A DNA stretch of 64,000 nt. It comes from Chamaea fasciata (Eukaryota > Chordata > Aves > Passeriformes > Sylviidae). The position numbers were made by a program, and so were the translations under genes. The DNA lies in assembly GCA_029207755.1 (NCBI GenBank), contig JARCOQ010000006.1, positions 71,336,093-71,400,092 on the forward strand, written 5' to 3'. The notes below the pieces were generated by a model. It was not told where the DNA came from. It searched no databases and was given only the letters and a program-made list of their open reading frames with translations. Below, in pieces: positions 33,706 to 46,599 of this stretch (position 1 is the first letter of the stretch; each line of letters starts with the position of its first letter).

Positions 33706-36700
33706 AATGGCTGTTAAGGCTGGAAGGAACCCGTGGCAGGCAGAAGGAAACCTCGGCTAAGGCCGCTGGGGAAGTTGGTCTGCACACATCAGAATGAAGG
33801 AAACTGGCAAACCACCGGCAGGAAGTTAATGGTTGTGGCTGCCCACATGTGGCTTCGCTGCTGTGGAGCTTTTGGGTTCCCTTCCCCAGCCTTTTCATGC
33901 CTTTGCTGCTCTGTGCCGGGTCTGTGACTGCTGGGGAGAGCTGGTGCATTCCTGTGCTCCCAGTGTGAGGTGACTTCACCCACTCACCCTTTCTGGGGAA
34001 TCCTAACTACACTGACAGCGCTGTTCCCATTTTAGGGATGCAGCACATGAAGCACACATCAGGGCGGGGTGACACAGAGAGCTGTCAGAGAAGCCCGGTG
34101 CTCATGCTCCTCCTTTTTTTCTTTAACAGCAGCACCACTAAAATGTGTGATCTGCTATATGAAGCCGTTGTGCTCAGCCTTTGTGACAGCAGAAATGGCA
34201 CACAGAGTCAGACGTTTTCTATTATGGGCTATCTAGCTCCTTTCTGAAAACTACTGGGAGCATTCGTGTTCTTTAGTGACTTCATCTTGTTCAGACAATA
34301 AATCACAGAAAATTGATTTCAAATTTACAATCTCATTACTAAATCCTAAACCACCAAATACCAAAGAACATTTGTTTTTTACTCAGTTCATTCTAAGCAT
34401 GTATTCATGGCTTATGGTTATCTGCTAATTAATATGGCCTGGGTCCTACGCCACCCACTGATTACTGCCTGGTGTACAACAGTAAGTCATTAAAAATCTT
34501 TAACTGAAGTCCTATCAATCATTCTACAATAGCTCTTCACCAACTTGTAATTTATGTACTGTGTTTCTGCATAAACAATTTGCATCTTGTGTTCCGAGGT
34601 AGGAAACTCGTAAAAAGCAGATTTTATTTCAGCACCAGTCTACTCAAAGGACTCAAACTTACAGACTCTGGTCTTCCAGCAAAAAAAATTGGACACAACC
34701 GTTCTAACTTCTGCTGTGTCTGAGGTGTTTTAGGCATTGCCAGACATGGAGCAGGACACATGTACCTTCTCCCAGAGCATATGCACAACCAAATTGAAAT
34801 TAAATGTAAATAATAATGCGGTGATAGCTGTGAGGTAAAATCAGTTCCAAAGTTCTACCTACTACTTTTCAAAAAACATTTAGGATATTTTGTAGAAATT
34901 ACGAGTGATGTTTCTCATTGCTGGATGAGCAGCATTTTAGGTGTTTGCATTAAATCATATTTTACATGTATAGCTCCAGCTTCCCAAAGTTCCAGATGGC
35001 ACCGCACAACCTCTGTGTCCCACCATTATTTCCCATTGCAGAGTCCACGTCACTGGCCCACTTTATCAGCCACGGCTCAGTGTTTGCTCCCAAACCATTG
35101 CTCGGCCTGCTGGCTGTCCCTGCCCGCTTTGCACCCTGCGCTTCCACAATTACCCTCCCTGAGCAGTTGAGTTGGAAGCTCTTTCTCGCCATTGTGCTTG
35201 TTTATTGGAACCAGCTTTCATTAGCATCTCTGCAAGACGGAAGATTGCATCAACAGATCTAAAAGCTGCCAAAACCTATAAAATCCAATCAAGAAAACAA
35301 TCCCTAAGGGAGAAAATGATTGAGTGCCTATAAAGGTACCACGTTCTTCTACACAGATGGATTTTTTTTTTTTTTTTAATAGAACTCTGCTCTATAAAGC
35401 CACTCACGGTGCAATTCTGGCACCATTGGGTGAGGCCTCATTATCTGGGAGATAACAGGACTGTTTACAAGGAGAGGGAGAGCTCGGGGCCACTGAGTGG
35501 GTTAGAAGAGCGTTTCATTTGAGAACTGTCAGGTCAAATTGCTTCCACTTCTTACGTTATCCAACTGTGCAAAATATTAGCATGTGTGCTAGGTAGAACA
35601 ACAGACTAAATAAATATAACAAAAGAAAAAGTTCACTTTCAAGCCTAGGGGGTTTTTGCAGTATTTGTGATTAGTAGTTACAACAGACAAGATACCTCCT
35701 AGGAGAACCTTTCTCAGTAAGAGCCAGAGTTAAAGTGAAGTTTGAGTGAGTGAAGATGGTACATAGCTATGGTCAGTCACACCGTGCAAACACAGGGTGT
35801 TTCCAGGGTTGAGACAAACGAGCGGGAAAACAGGGAATATTTCTTGGTAGTATTGTAAATATTTATGTGGCAGCAAAGTATCCTTGGCAGCTTAGGCAGA
35901 GGCTTATAAAACATGAAGATAGAAAAGTCCAACCATCTAGCAGATGGGGTTTGGTTTGGCAGAACACGACCAAATAATTTACAGATCATAGAAAGAGATT
36001 ACCTGACTCACCCACAGCAGTCTGTGGAGTGAATAGAGGCAGCCCTTCAGATGCTGCAGGTTCTTTGGAAGGAGGGAAAGATTCACTCGGGGGGGAAAAG
36101 CACTGGCTAGGTACTGTGCTCCTCTGTACAAAGTGTCTTCCAGGCCCTGTTCTGTTCCAGCACACCCCTGCAGATCCCCAGGAAGGCAGGATGCAGACAC
36201 AGGTACATATGCTACCTGGCACCGTATCTAGTGTGTGCTGCCCAGTCTGCGTGCCCAGGTTACAACAGGACAGCCTTAGCAAGGGGTCAGAGATGCCAAG
36301 GAGCTAGAGGATAAAGAGGGACACGTCTTCCAGTCCTCTCCACATGCAAAGAAATGCTGTCACTGCTTGTAAGTGAAAAATCTGCTATGGAACTATAACT
36401 TCTGCGAATAAAGCTGTTTCTGAATGTTTACCGGTTGCCATTTGCTCATTTGAAATGACTGTTCAAACTTACTCGGTAAAAGAATGGAAGTTCTGTAGTG
36501 ACCTCTCCTCTCGCTCCCTGGAAATTGCTGATCAGCTTTTGTGAGCAAAACCTCTCAGCTCAAAGTGTCTCCTGGGGAAGCCTGGCTGCTGATCTCCCCA
36601 GGAAATTAGCGGGGCAGGGAGCCAGTTATGGCTGCGTTCACCGTGCCAGCACAGCACAACAAAAATACACACCAAAGATTTTAATAATGGTAATTGCAGT

Positions 36701-38689
36701 AAATCCACACCCTGGGGAGCAGGAATGTGCTTTTTGGATAAACAAACCCCAGTGGGAAAGTCTCTGGCTGTAAAGCACAGGTCATTGCAAGCAGGTGAGA
36801 GGAGGAACAGAGTAAGCTGTGGCAGTGGCTGCAATTTCCATTAGCAGCAGTGTCTGGCTTCCCAGGGGTGACTCCATCCGTGGTCAGATTGAGAAGGCCA
36901 CAGAACAGCCAGCATTTTGCTCCTGTGTTACCACCTCTAGCCAGGCTAGCCGGCTATGGAGAGCTCAAATGACTGTCCCAAGGCAGCAGCTTGGATCAAG
37001 GGCAAAGAAAACACGATAATGGTTTTCGAAGGCTGTGCATATGTAGGAAAAAGACCCCCAAATTTTCTCAAATTGTTTGCTAGTACAGATTCATTGTACC
37101 TGTCATCATTAGATCTTTGTGACAACTCTTTACATTCTCCTTTTCTTGCTTGAAGTCACCAAGAAGTTATTCAGAATATATCAACTTACTTATCTTGGTT
37201 TTGGTTCCTCATAAGAATGATAAATATTTCAGACAGTTCTGATTTCTCGTTGTTATTATCACCTTTCATGCATTTTCAATCCTTACTTTTTCCTTTGGCG
37301 TAAGCGTGGGAAGCTGCCGAAAGGATGAATGTTGACAGCTCTAGCTCTGTTTTGTTTGTATTGATGAGAACTATCTGTGCAGAAGAGAAAACTTTCTTGT
37401 TTTGTAAATGATAATGAATATCTAGGAATGCAGATGAGCGTGTGGGTACTGTGCTGCTGGAACAGAGAGAACAGGACGTTCTGTCACTCAGAACTGAGCA
37501 GGAACTGCCTACCTGGCAAGAGGAACCAGCACACAAACAAGTGACAGTTTCTGGGTGATTGCAGAGGTCATACTACAAGGTTTTGTACCCCCCCAAACTA
37601 AGCTCCCATTGCTGCACGACACAAGCCCTCTCTGAAAAGCCATTTGATTTGGTGTTTCTCCTCTCCAGGAGTTCAGGGAGCCACGCACTTCTGCCTGTTA
37701 CCCTCACAAATGAACCGGTGTACTTGAAAAGTACCTTCTTCAAATCTTTTCATAAGCGTAACACAGCAAACTAGGCAGATTTCAGAGATCTGATGACAAA
37801 CATTTCGCATTATCATTTCCAGGGAGGAAAACCCAACATTGGGCTAAAACCTGAAGTCGGATCAGCCAACAGCAGCATGTGTGCAATGCCAAAGCTGTGC
37901 TCCAGGGAATTAGGATGTCATGAGAGCTCTGCCAAACACAAGGCAACAAAACACAAGCGCCACAGAACAAAAGCAGTAAAAATAATTTGAGCCCATGTAG
38001 TCTAAGGAGAAAAAAAGTCCCTAAGTCTAACAAGGCTGCTGGATCTCAACCATACCATCTCTGACTTGGATGTGGAGGCTGCCCTTCAGAAATGGGCAAG
38101 GGGAGGGAAAACTGCTCTTGGGGATCAATGCGTCAGTTCTGTGGGGCTCTAATGTGCACGTGAGATTCCACTCATTTTGAATTCCCACTGCACAGAAGAA
38201 ATAAGCTGTCCTTTAAAAGCCTCTACTTCATATCAGACCTAATTCTATCATTCTCTATTTTACATTTAAAAGCTCTGGAAGGCCACCCAGCATTCTTGTC
38301 AGGATACATACAAAGGAGGTCTGCGTTTTCTTTTTCCCCTACGCTGATGTAAATGAACAGCAGTGCTATTTAATACAGGACTAAATAAAAAGCAGAACAA
38401 GCAGAACTTCCAAACAAAAATGAATGGTGTACTCTGGTAGGGAAAAGAACCCCAAATCTCAGAATGGATGAGGAGGGACTGTATTCAAGGGACAGAGAGG
38501 AATAAAATGCCAGCATGAATTTGGGAGGGAGAAATTATTCCAATTCAGTTTACTTGTAAAGCACTGAGACCTGGGACCACAAAGAGAGCACAATTTATCC
38601 TTGAATTTATCATAGTATCACAATATACGTGAGATGCATTAAAAAATCTTTCAAGTTAACACTGATTAAACCTGCAGTAGAACATTTTG
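33706..38689. other. Intergenic stretch, no gene seen
   Basis: No supported gene. It contains a 16-base T run (35362-35377). Open frames are short and often overlap on opposite strands. Confidence 0.55.
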
Positions 38690-39152
38690 ATCAGCTTGGA
38701 TGCTGTGTTTCAGTAAAAACTTGGAACAACTGGATAAATTTCAAAGGAAATCAGCAGGAATTGTTACTGGTCTGGAAGACATGGCCCAAAGGAAATAATA
38801 AATGCTGGATTAGGATTATGCAAATGTTAGTGAGTTCCTGCCCACCTAATAGAAGTAAGTGCTGTGAAATGGAAGAGAGTGATTCTCTTTCTTCATGTAT
38901 ATGCTGGATAAGACAAAGAAAAAAAGGATTGAATTGGATCAAGGAAGATTTATGAAAATCTTCATTTTATAAAAAGCCCTGCAACAGCAAGATTGGTTCA
39001 GGAGGTTTTGGAACATCACCACTGGAAAATTAAGAAAAAGCCTGACAGCTGTGTCAGGAATGACAAATACATTTGGTACACTATTGTGGGGGAAAGGGAA
39101 TGGACTAAATGATCTCTTGAAGTTGCTTCCAGCCCTGTGATTCTCTGATTTC
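38690..39152 (+). repeat. Older CR1-like LINE fragment, about 460 bp
   Basis: The 3' part reads GGGAATGGACTAAATGATCT, CTTGAAGTTGCTTCCAGCCC and TGTGATTCTCTGATTT, a clear diverged CR1 end. Upstream, TTACTGGTCTGGAAGACATG and GCTGTGTCAGGAATGACAAA follow the more internal CR1 order. The start at about 38690 is uncertain. The copy is the longest and among the most diverged here. It lacks a recognisable reverse transcriptase frame. Confidence 0.75.
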
Positions 39153-42100
39153 ATGGTATATTCCTTTATACCACAGAGCTGCATGTTTAACATTGTACTG
39201 TTTAGAGCATTTCTCTCAGGCATTATATAATTTTCTTTTATTATTTACACTTTATTATAGTCCATTCACTTCTTATTCAATATAAATATTGCAACACTGC
39301 GCTCTCCTAAGTGGGTTTTTTTTTGTTTCATTAAACATTTCCCTCTGTGAAATACCCTCTTCAATAAAGCATGGCAGCAATAATAAATGACCCACAGCAA
39401 GAGGAGGAGTGGAATGGGAAAAGTATAACAGGAGGACTTCTCCTGTTTCACATACATTCCATTAATTTATTTCCAGCAGGCAAACTCCATTTCCCTCTCA
39501 GCAGTGCAAACCCTGAACTGGGGCTCAGGAAACGCTCTTAGAGCTCAAATAAACGCCTCACAATTTTCTACTGACACCTCCTCAATAGCTAAAGTGGCTC
39601 CTCCTCTGCCAAACGGGTAAAGTCACAGAGTTCACATTAAATATCACTACATCCATCAGCAATAAAACACGCAGTTTCAACATTTGGGGGTGTTGATGGA
39701 AACCAAAAAAAATTCTTGGTGAGATGTAGTGGCTGCAAGCTGAACAGGTGACACCACTCCTGGAAATCCAAGGCAACACCCCGTGCCGAGTCACCCCCAG
39801 CCACTGCCGTCACTTTCTAGCCTGGACAGCATTAATAACACAACATCAGTCTCTTCCAAATGCTCTCGGCATTTAGCTCTGCCCTCAGCTCTGAGCTGCT
39901 TTGCAGTTCCACTTTCCACCGTGGAAAGTCTCAGGCCCAGCCCAAAACCTGTTGGTTAGCACTGAGAAAGGGAAAGCCCTCCCATCTTCTCCTTTTGTAA
40001 TCACAGCATCAACAGTTCAGGGAGCGGAAAGTGCTTGACTAATATTTATGAATGAAGGCTTACGATGCTTTTTCCTTTTCCCCAGGCACAGATCACTGAC
40101 AAGAGAAAAAATCCAAGAAGAGGTAGGTGATTCCTCAGAGTTACAGAATCAGCTTGTGGGAACACTTTGTTTTAACCACTCTTTGCCCAAACTCTGCTAT
40201 TCCTGCGGCAGCCCTTACTAAACACACATCCCCAGGATTATCAAAATGTCCTTAGGATGCAAATCCTTTTGCATTTGCCATTTTTTTTATGCAGGGTCGT
40301 TTGCCTTCACTGAAATACCACGTATGCTTAAATGTCTGAGTCATTTTATCTCAGCCTGCTCCTTCGTTACTGGGCTACGTTTTCAAGGAGAAACCTTTAC
40401 CAGTCACCACTGCACAGTGTCTCTTTAAGAGGAGCTGGAAATACCTGTTTTCCATGGTCTTTTTGAGCACGTTCTTTCATTCCAAATCCAATTTGGATTC
40501 TTTCGGATCCCAGAAAGATCACTTGAATTTTATGCTAAACCCTTTATCGCAACAGGGCTAAGGACTCACCCAGAAATGAAGCACAAAGAGTTTGCTGTAA
40601 AGAGGGAGCCTTTTACAGACCTGTTTTCAAGGTGAATGTTTATGTACGAAATGCCAGTTCAAGATTCAGGTTTTCTTAGAGCGCTGTAGCAGAAAGGCAG
40701 AAGTATTTTAGTATGTTTTAGAACTTGGTGTCCAAAATTGGACAGATCGCAGGTGTACGGGTTCTTCTACACATTTTCCCTAAGATCCTCTCTCTCCTTG
40801 CAGAATCAAGTCCTTTTGTGTTTCTACACAAAGATGTCTGTTTAGAATTTGGGCAACGTCATAACCAGATGAAATGAACACATGAGCAATAAGAAATCAG
40901 TGTCTATTCTGGAAAACGAACTTGGGCAGAAAAGCAATGAAGATGTTGGCCTGTTTCCTCTATCAGGAGATGCTCTCCGAGCCCATCATTTTGCTGTCCA
41001 CAGGGACAAAGAGTGAGATCTCCATGTAAACTTAGGTCTTGTGATTTTCATCAGCTGCACTCTGGTGCTTCTATGAGGCATTTAAGACTCAATGTCAGCT
41101 TTGGCATATTTTTAAAAATCAGTGAAGTGGTAAGTTCAAAGCAGTTTTTGACCACGCTGCGCTTTAGAACATTTAAGAAAGCCTCATAGACCATTGAGTC
41201 ATTATCCTGATATTTACAACATTAAGAATAATAACATTCTGAGGGATGAGAGGCTACAGAGAGCATGTACAGTCATCCTCTAGCAGAACAGCTTCAGCAG
41301 AGATAGATGCTGTTAGAATAATCTTCCTGATTGCAGTCAAGAAAGGACATAAATTGCAGAACACATCACATTCTTCCCTCAGCCTTTTGGGAAAGTGCTG
41401 ACAAATTCCACTTGACAAGCCCTTTGCAAAATGTGAGTGAGAGATCCACAAGAGGATGCAGAGTTCAAATGAAAACCTCAATTACACACAAGCATCCAGC
41501 CAATGCTGAGACCTCAGTCAGCAGATTCTGTAAGGACTAAGTAAAAGCAGCAAGTGAAAACCTGTACAGATTTATTTAAATAGCCCGTGGTAATGGAGTT
41601 TCCAACGTTTCTGTGTCATACTGGTTCTCTGAGCAGTCAGTGTTGCCTTACTGGTTCTTCTCACTTGACTTCATGTTTAATTATCTCCTAACTGGACAGC
41701 GAAATTCTGTGTAAATGTATTTCTATTGTCATCCTCTGCATTGTGTGACGCAGCTGACCCTGAGCTAGAGCATCTAGGGGCAAGTGATGCAAATCAGTAA
41801 CCATAGAAGATCGTCTCAAACAGATTTAGGAAATGCATGTTATTTCAATATTCAATAGTTTCCATCACTAAAGCTCTTCTAAGGCTGCCATAATATCCAC
41901 TGTGTGCTTTTCTTTTTAATTATATGTATACAGCTAGTATGTCATTAGTCACATACCTGTCGTGTCTCTGCTCAGAGACCGCGGTTCAGTTCCTGACTCT
42001 TTTCCTTAAAAGATGTGCCAGGAAAGGACTTTTAAGAAAACATTAGCCCCACCGGAGTTTCCCAGGCATTGTGTGAGGATCACTGGAAAAGCAGCCCCTA

Positions 42101-45100
42101 GAATTCCTGCCACACAGCTCTGCTCTTTCCCTGAGTCTGCACAGATCTGCTCCTGGCAGTGTCACACACAAGGACTCGTTATGTCAAATGCCCTAACTGG
42201 GAAAGGGGGGGCAGCCAAAAGTTCTTGAAAACTCTCTGTTCCCAGCATTTCGCTTCACGTCCTGTTTCCAAAACATTGAATTTAAATGTCACTTTGCTAA
42301 TCCCCTCATACATAAGTTATTCATTGCAGAGCCAGGGAAGCAATTCTAATCTTTGTTGGTAAAGAATGAGAAACCGCTCTCAAGGCTGACTGTTTACACG
42401 ACAACAAAGGCTTCCCAAACCAGATGCCTTTCCCCAGGCTGGCTGAGCAATCCTCCCAGCAAGGCGGGAGCAGGGCGGCAGAGGATGTTAAAGTTCCCAG
42501 TTCAGTAAAAGGAAATCGAGTTGAAGAAAGGAGAACAGGGATCTTCAGGACTGAAAAGCTGGTTTTGGAGTGCAGGTAGAGGAAGCGTTAACACGACTGA
42601 GCTGAGTTCTATTTTCCTGGCTGCCTGTTCTCCAGGACAGGAGACAGCGCCAGCATCCCCGCCAGCTCTGTGAGAGCCTCCTGAGCCAACAGCACCGGCG
42701 CAGAGACCTGCCCGGCCTCCAGGCAGCCAGCAAAATCCAGGAGCCCTCCAGTGGCCAGAGCTGCCTCAGCTCTGACACGGCCCTTGTTCCCTCGGTTTAC
42801 CTCCCCCGTGCAGAACTTGAATGGAAAGATGTGCTATTTTTACCCGTTTTGACACTGTTGATGGATGGAGTCCCTGACAGGAGTCAAAGGGCCGTTATTT
42901 TCTTGGGACTGTTCCTTGGCTTTCAAACTGTCTCGTCCTGCTTTCAGATAACCCAAATCTTTCACTAACCATGCGTGCTGGAAAGTATTGCTTTAGCTGG
43001 GCTTTTGGGAAATTAGGAGAGTGATTTAATCTCTGATTGTTTCAATAAAAAAATAAGCAAGCGACACTGGCAGAAAACTTGAGCACCTTGGTAGAATTTT
43101 AAGTTTTCAAACTAAGTATTTAATGAGGTTCACGTGTACCCTCGTAGCTACCAAACTGTCTACTCAGAATGTACTGTGCACTCTTTTTTTCATTATATCA
43201 ATTCCACCTTCTTCCACTGCAATGAAAACACCTTCATTCCGTAGGTTACAGGAACAGGCGTATAAAGAAGACTGAACACTTTCCAGCGTACCAATCCCTG
43301 TGCCCAGGGGTCAGCGTAACACTGACCTTGAATAACACATGGCCATTACTCAAGGAGCATTAAAGGTCTCTCTCAGTGTTCTTTCACACCTTGAATTGTG
43401 GTCTCCTCTGCAACACCCTTGGATATTTCACCAGGTTACTTAGAAAGCAGGGCCCTGCCCTTTGCAAGACAGAACTTGCTGAGACAACACACCCAAAGCA
43501 CAGAGATGAAAAGAATCCAGCTTCAGCAGATCTTACTTATCAAGGCACGGGATAACCTGAGGCACAATGGAGTGAAGGGGGAACTGTCACTTATTTCCCT
43601 TTTTCTAGAGCTCCAAGGGAAAGCAAATCTCATTCCTGCCAGCCAGCCTTTTATGTAGTGTCCTTATTGTCAAGTGCATGCCCAATAATGAGGAACAGAA
43701 TTGCTGTCCAGGGTTTTGGCATGACAGCGACCAAACACCAAAGTCTCTGTGTTTCTTTACAAAGACGTGAAACTCCAAGGCAAGGTGTCATATTTGGGAC
43801 GGCCGTCAACTGGCGATGACGTATGTTCTTTGGAGAACTTACGGAAAAGCAGAAGGCAAAGTTATGTTATTTTTTCCACATTTTGCTGCTGCATTACTTT
43901 CAGAAAAACACCCCACATATAGGTTACAGATTATAGAGGCAACATATGCGTTCTCACCAGAACCACATGTGGCTGGTTAACTCTTGCAGAGGAACTGACT
44001 GACTCAGACAACTTTATATATGGCTGTAAAGATGCAGTTACACCTTTCCACTTAACTACACATTCCAACTGCAGCAACCCAGCTGTCTGGGACACCCTTA
44101 GCTCTCTTCAGCACACTTCGGGCCAGATTCTCAACTCATAGCGAATTTTCCCTGCTTTACCAAGCCACAGACCCAAATTGGTGTATCCTGTTTAACAGGA
44201 GATGAGGAATAGCGTATTGTTCCCTAGATGAACATCATACTGGATGAAGAGCTTTAGGAATTACAGTTGTTAAGTACACACATTTGAAACCCAGAAGACT
44301 ATTGCCATATTTTTATATAAACATCACTTCTCAGTTTCTTTTAGCTGAGAAACAGTAACGGATCACTTGTACTCTCCTCGCTTCAAATCCTAATTCAGCC
44401 TCATGAAAAGTCACTGGTTTTACACCATGGCTGAGTTTGCTCTGTCATAATTTGAGATGGCAGAGAGGCTGGAGAGGTATAACAGGTATTTTTGCCCAAA
44501 ACAATCCACATCTCCCCTCCTTTTCTTGTTAATTACTATTTTATGAGATACTGATTCTTGGTCCAGATGACATATCGATATAATCACAGACTTGGAAGAA
44601 TTGATCCTGCTATAGAAAGACTGACTTAAGCATTTTTACTTGCTGAAATATTTTTTAAGCCCTCATTTCACAAAACCTGCAAAATACTCTTTCAATAATA
44701 GAACTTTTAGCTCTACAGAAGAATGTGAGTGTGTTAGAAATAAGCTATAGCCCTTTCCTGCTTTATGGCATGTGAAGATTAGCTTTTTCCAGATATTACT
44801 TACTGTGAAGTAAATATACTGGTGTCCTGCTGATAAGTCCATTATTTCTTTATAGCTGCAAATAAAGCCTGTTCCCCTTTATAGATACCCCTGACAAGCT
44901 CCTGAAAATATTCCTCACACAGACACTGCCAGTGAGTCACCTACAGTATTGCCCCAAGTGGAGCTGAAGTCTCTGTACTTTTAAAAGTGTTCCCAGAAAC
45001 TCAGCTCACCTCCGCTCTTCACAGCCCCTACCTGAGGAATAAACATTTCGATAGACAGTCCTGAACCTGGCCAACTGTTGCCCAGCACTGGGAAGGGACT

Positions 45101-46583
45101 TCCAAAGGTGTGTGGCCCTTTCCAAGAGAACCTTTCCCAATAATCCAATTTCAAATGAAATATCTCAGTGGATCACAACTGCGACCGCATTTCATGCAAC
45201 GTGTCGCTAGTCTGGAACCCTGGGGAACGGCTGGTTCTGCTCCAGAGTTATGGACTTCGGCATGGACACAAGGAATTCTTTTTCATCACCCCAGGTGCAG
45301 CTGGGAAAGAAACAAAGTTTGCCAAGAGTGCAAGGAATGTCAAGACAGCAAGTGCTGCAGGTGGCTCTTGACAGCAATTCAGCAGGGGCGTCTCTGATTC
45401 AGGATCAGAGCTGCTACGTCTGGAATTTGTCAGCAGCCAGCGGACACGTTCTGAAAGAAAAGCGGGACAGATCTTTTCAAAGGTGAATGATGACATTTAT
45501 TTCACTTAACCAAGGGCTGCAAAAGCATTAAGCACACAGTGCCTAAAAGCCTGAGGTGTCTGCTGCAATGCTGGCAGGCTGGAAAGATCCTGTGATTTTG
45601 GCATGCAAAACCAGGACCCCAAACAACATCACAAGTTTGCTGCGTATACCAGCAAATCTGGGGCTCTTCTGCTAAGGGAGGAGTTCCCATGCACGGCATG
45701 GAGCTGACCAGATAATCTAAATTCCTGGGAATAGCAGTAGATAAACCAAAGGGGCTGCTGGAGCTCCCTGGCCCATGGAGAGGTTGTGGTCTAGCTGCTT
45801 GTCCTGGACAAGGATTCTGCAGGAAGGAGGTTTTGGTGCCTGGGGCTGCTGTCATCCCTGACTCCTGAAGTCGTGCTATCTGATGGCTCTCAGGAGTACA
45901 AAGCACAGAGCTGGTGGAGCTCTGACACAGGAGGGTGGGAGCATTTTAGCCATCCTAGCCGTGTGAGCCTTCGCTTACCAGGCAGCCATTAACCACCTCT
46001 CCCACTGACATCAGCCATCCCTCAGCTTTCTCAGTGACTTCCAAATGGGATTTTTGACTCCAGCTCTTTGAGTAGCGTCCATATGCTGAAGGGAGAGGGA
46101 AGCTACAAGTAAATGCAGCGATTTTTCACTTTTTCAACATGGAAAAGTGCTGCATGCCAAGAAATGTCCTCTTTGTACTTGTTCAGACAAGTTGCTAATG
46201 TCTATTTTGCAAGATTCAAGAGATAAAATAATCTCCGTTCTGCGTGCACATGCGGGAAGGAGAAGGGCTAGCAGAATGTAAATTTTGACTCTGTTGAAAG
46301 CACAGCCCTGTGGGAATAACTCCCTACCATGCTCAGCTGCAATGAGGAAGCACTGCCGGAGAGAAGAAACAGGAGGATCTTCGTGAGTGCTGCTTTTCCC
46401 CCCTCTGTGCCTGGTGATATTTAGCAAGTCTTTCCCCACGGTCTTATTGGTGGAGTTGAGAGCGAGCTGTTCTCCAAAGGGGTGGGAAAGGACGGCTCTT
46501 TATTTTAAACACATGGTGGAAACGCTGAAGATAATGTTGGGAATTTGCAGCTGGAAACCGGATAGCAAAAAGGATATGAATTT

Positions 46584-46599
46584 AAAAAAAAAAAAAAAA
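46584..46599. repeat. Poly-A run of 16
   Basis: A pure A run between GAATTT and TCCCAAC. It inflates a plus-strand open frame with a lysine run, and that frame is not otherwise protein-like. Confidence 0.85.

Noticed and set aside
42420..42800. GC-rich interval with a 77-codon minus-strand frame
   Set aside because: Few CpGs, and the frame is rich in Trp, Arg, Leu and Ser with no recognisable domain. No promoter or exon evidence.
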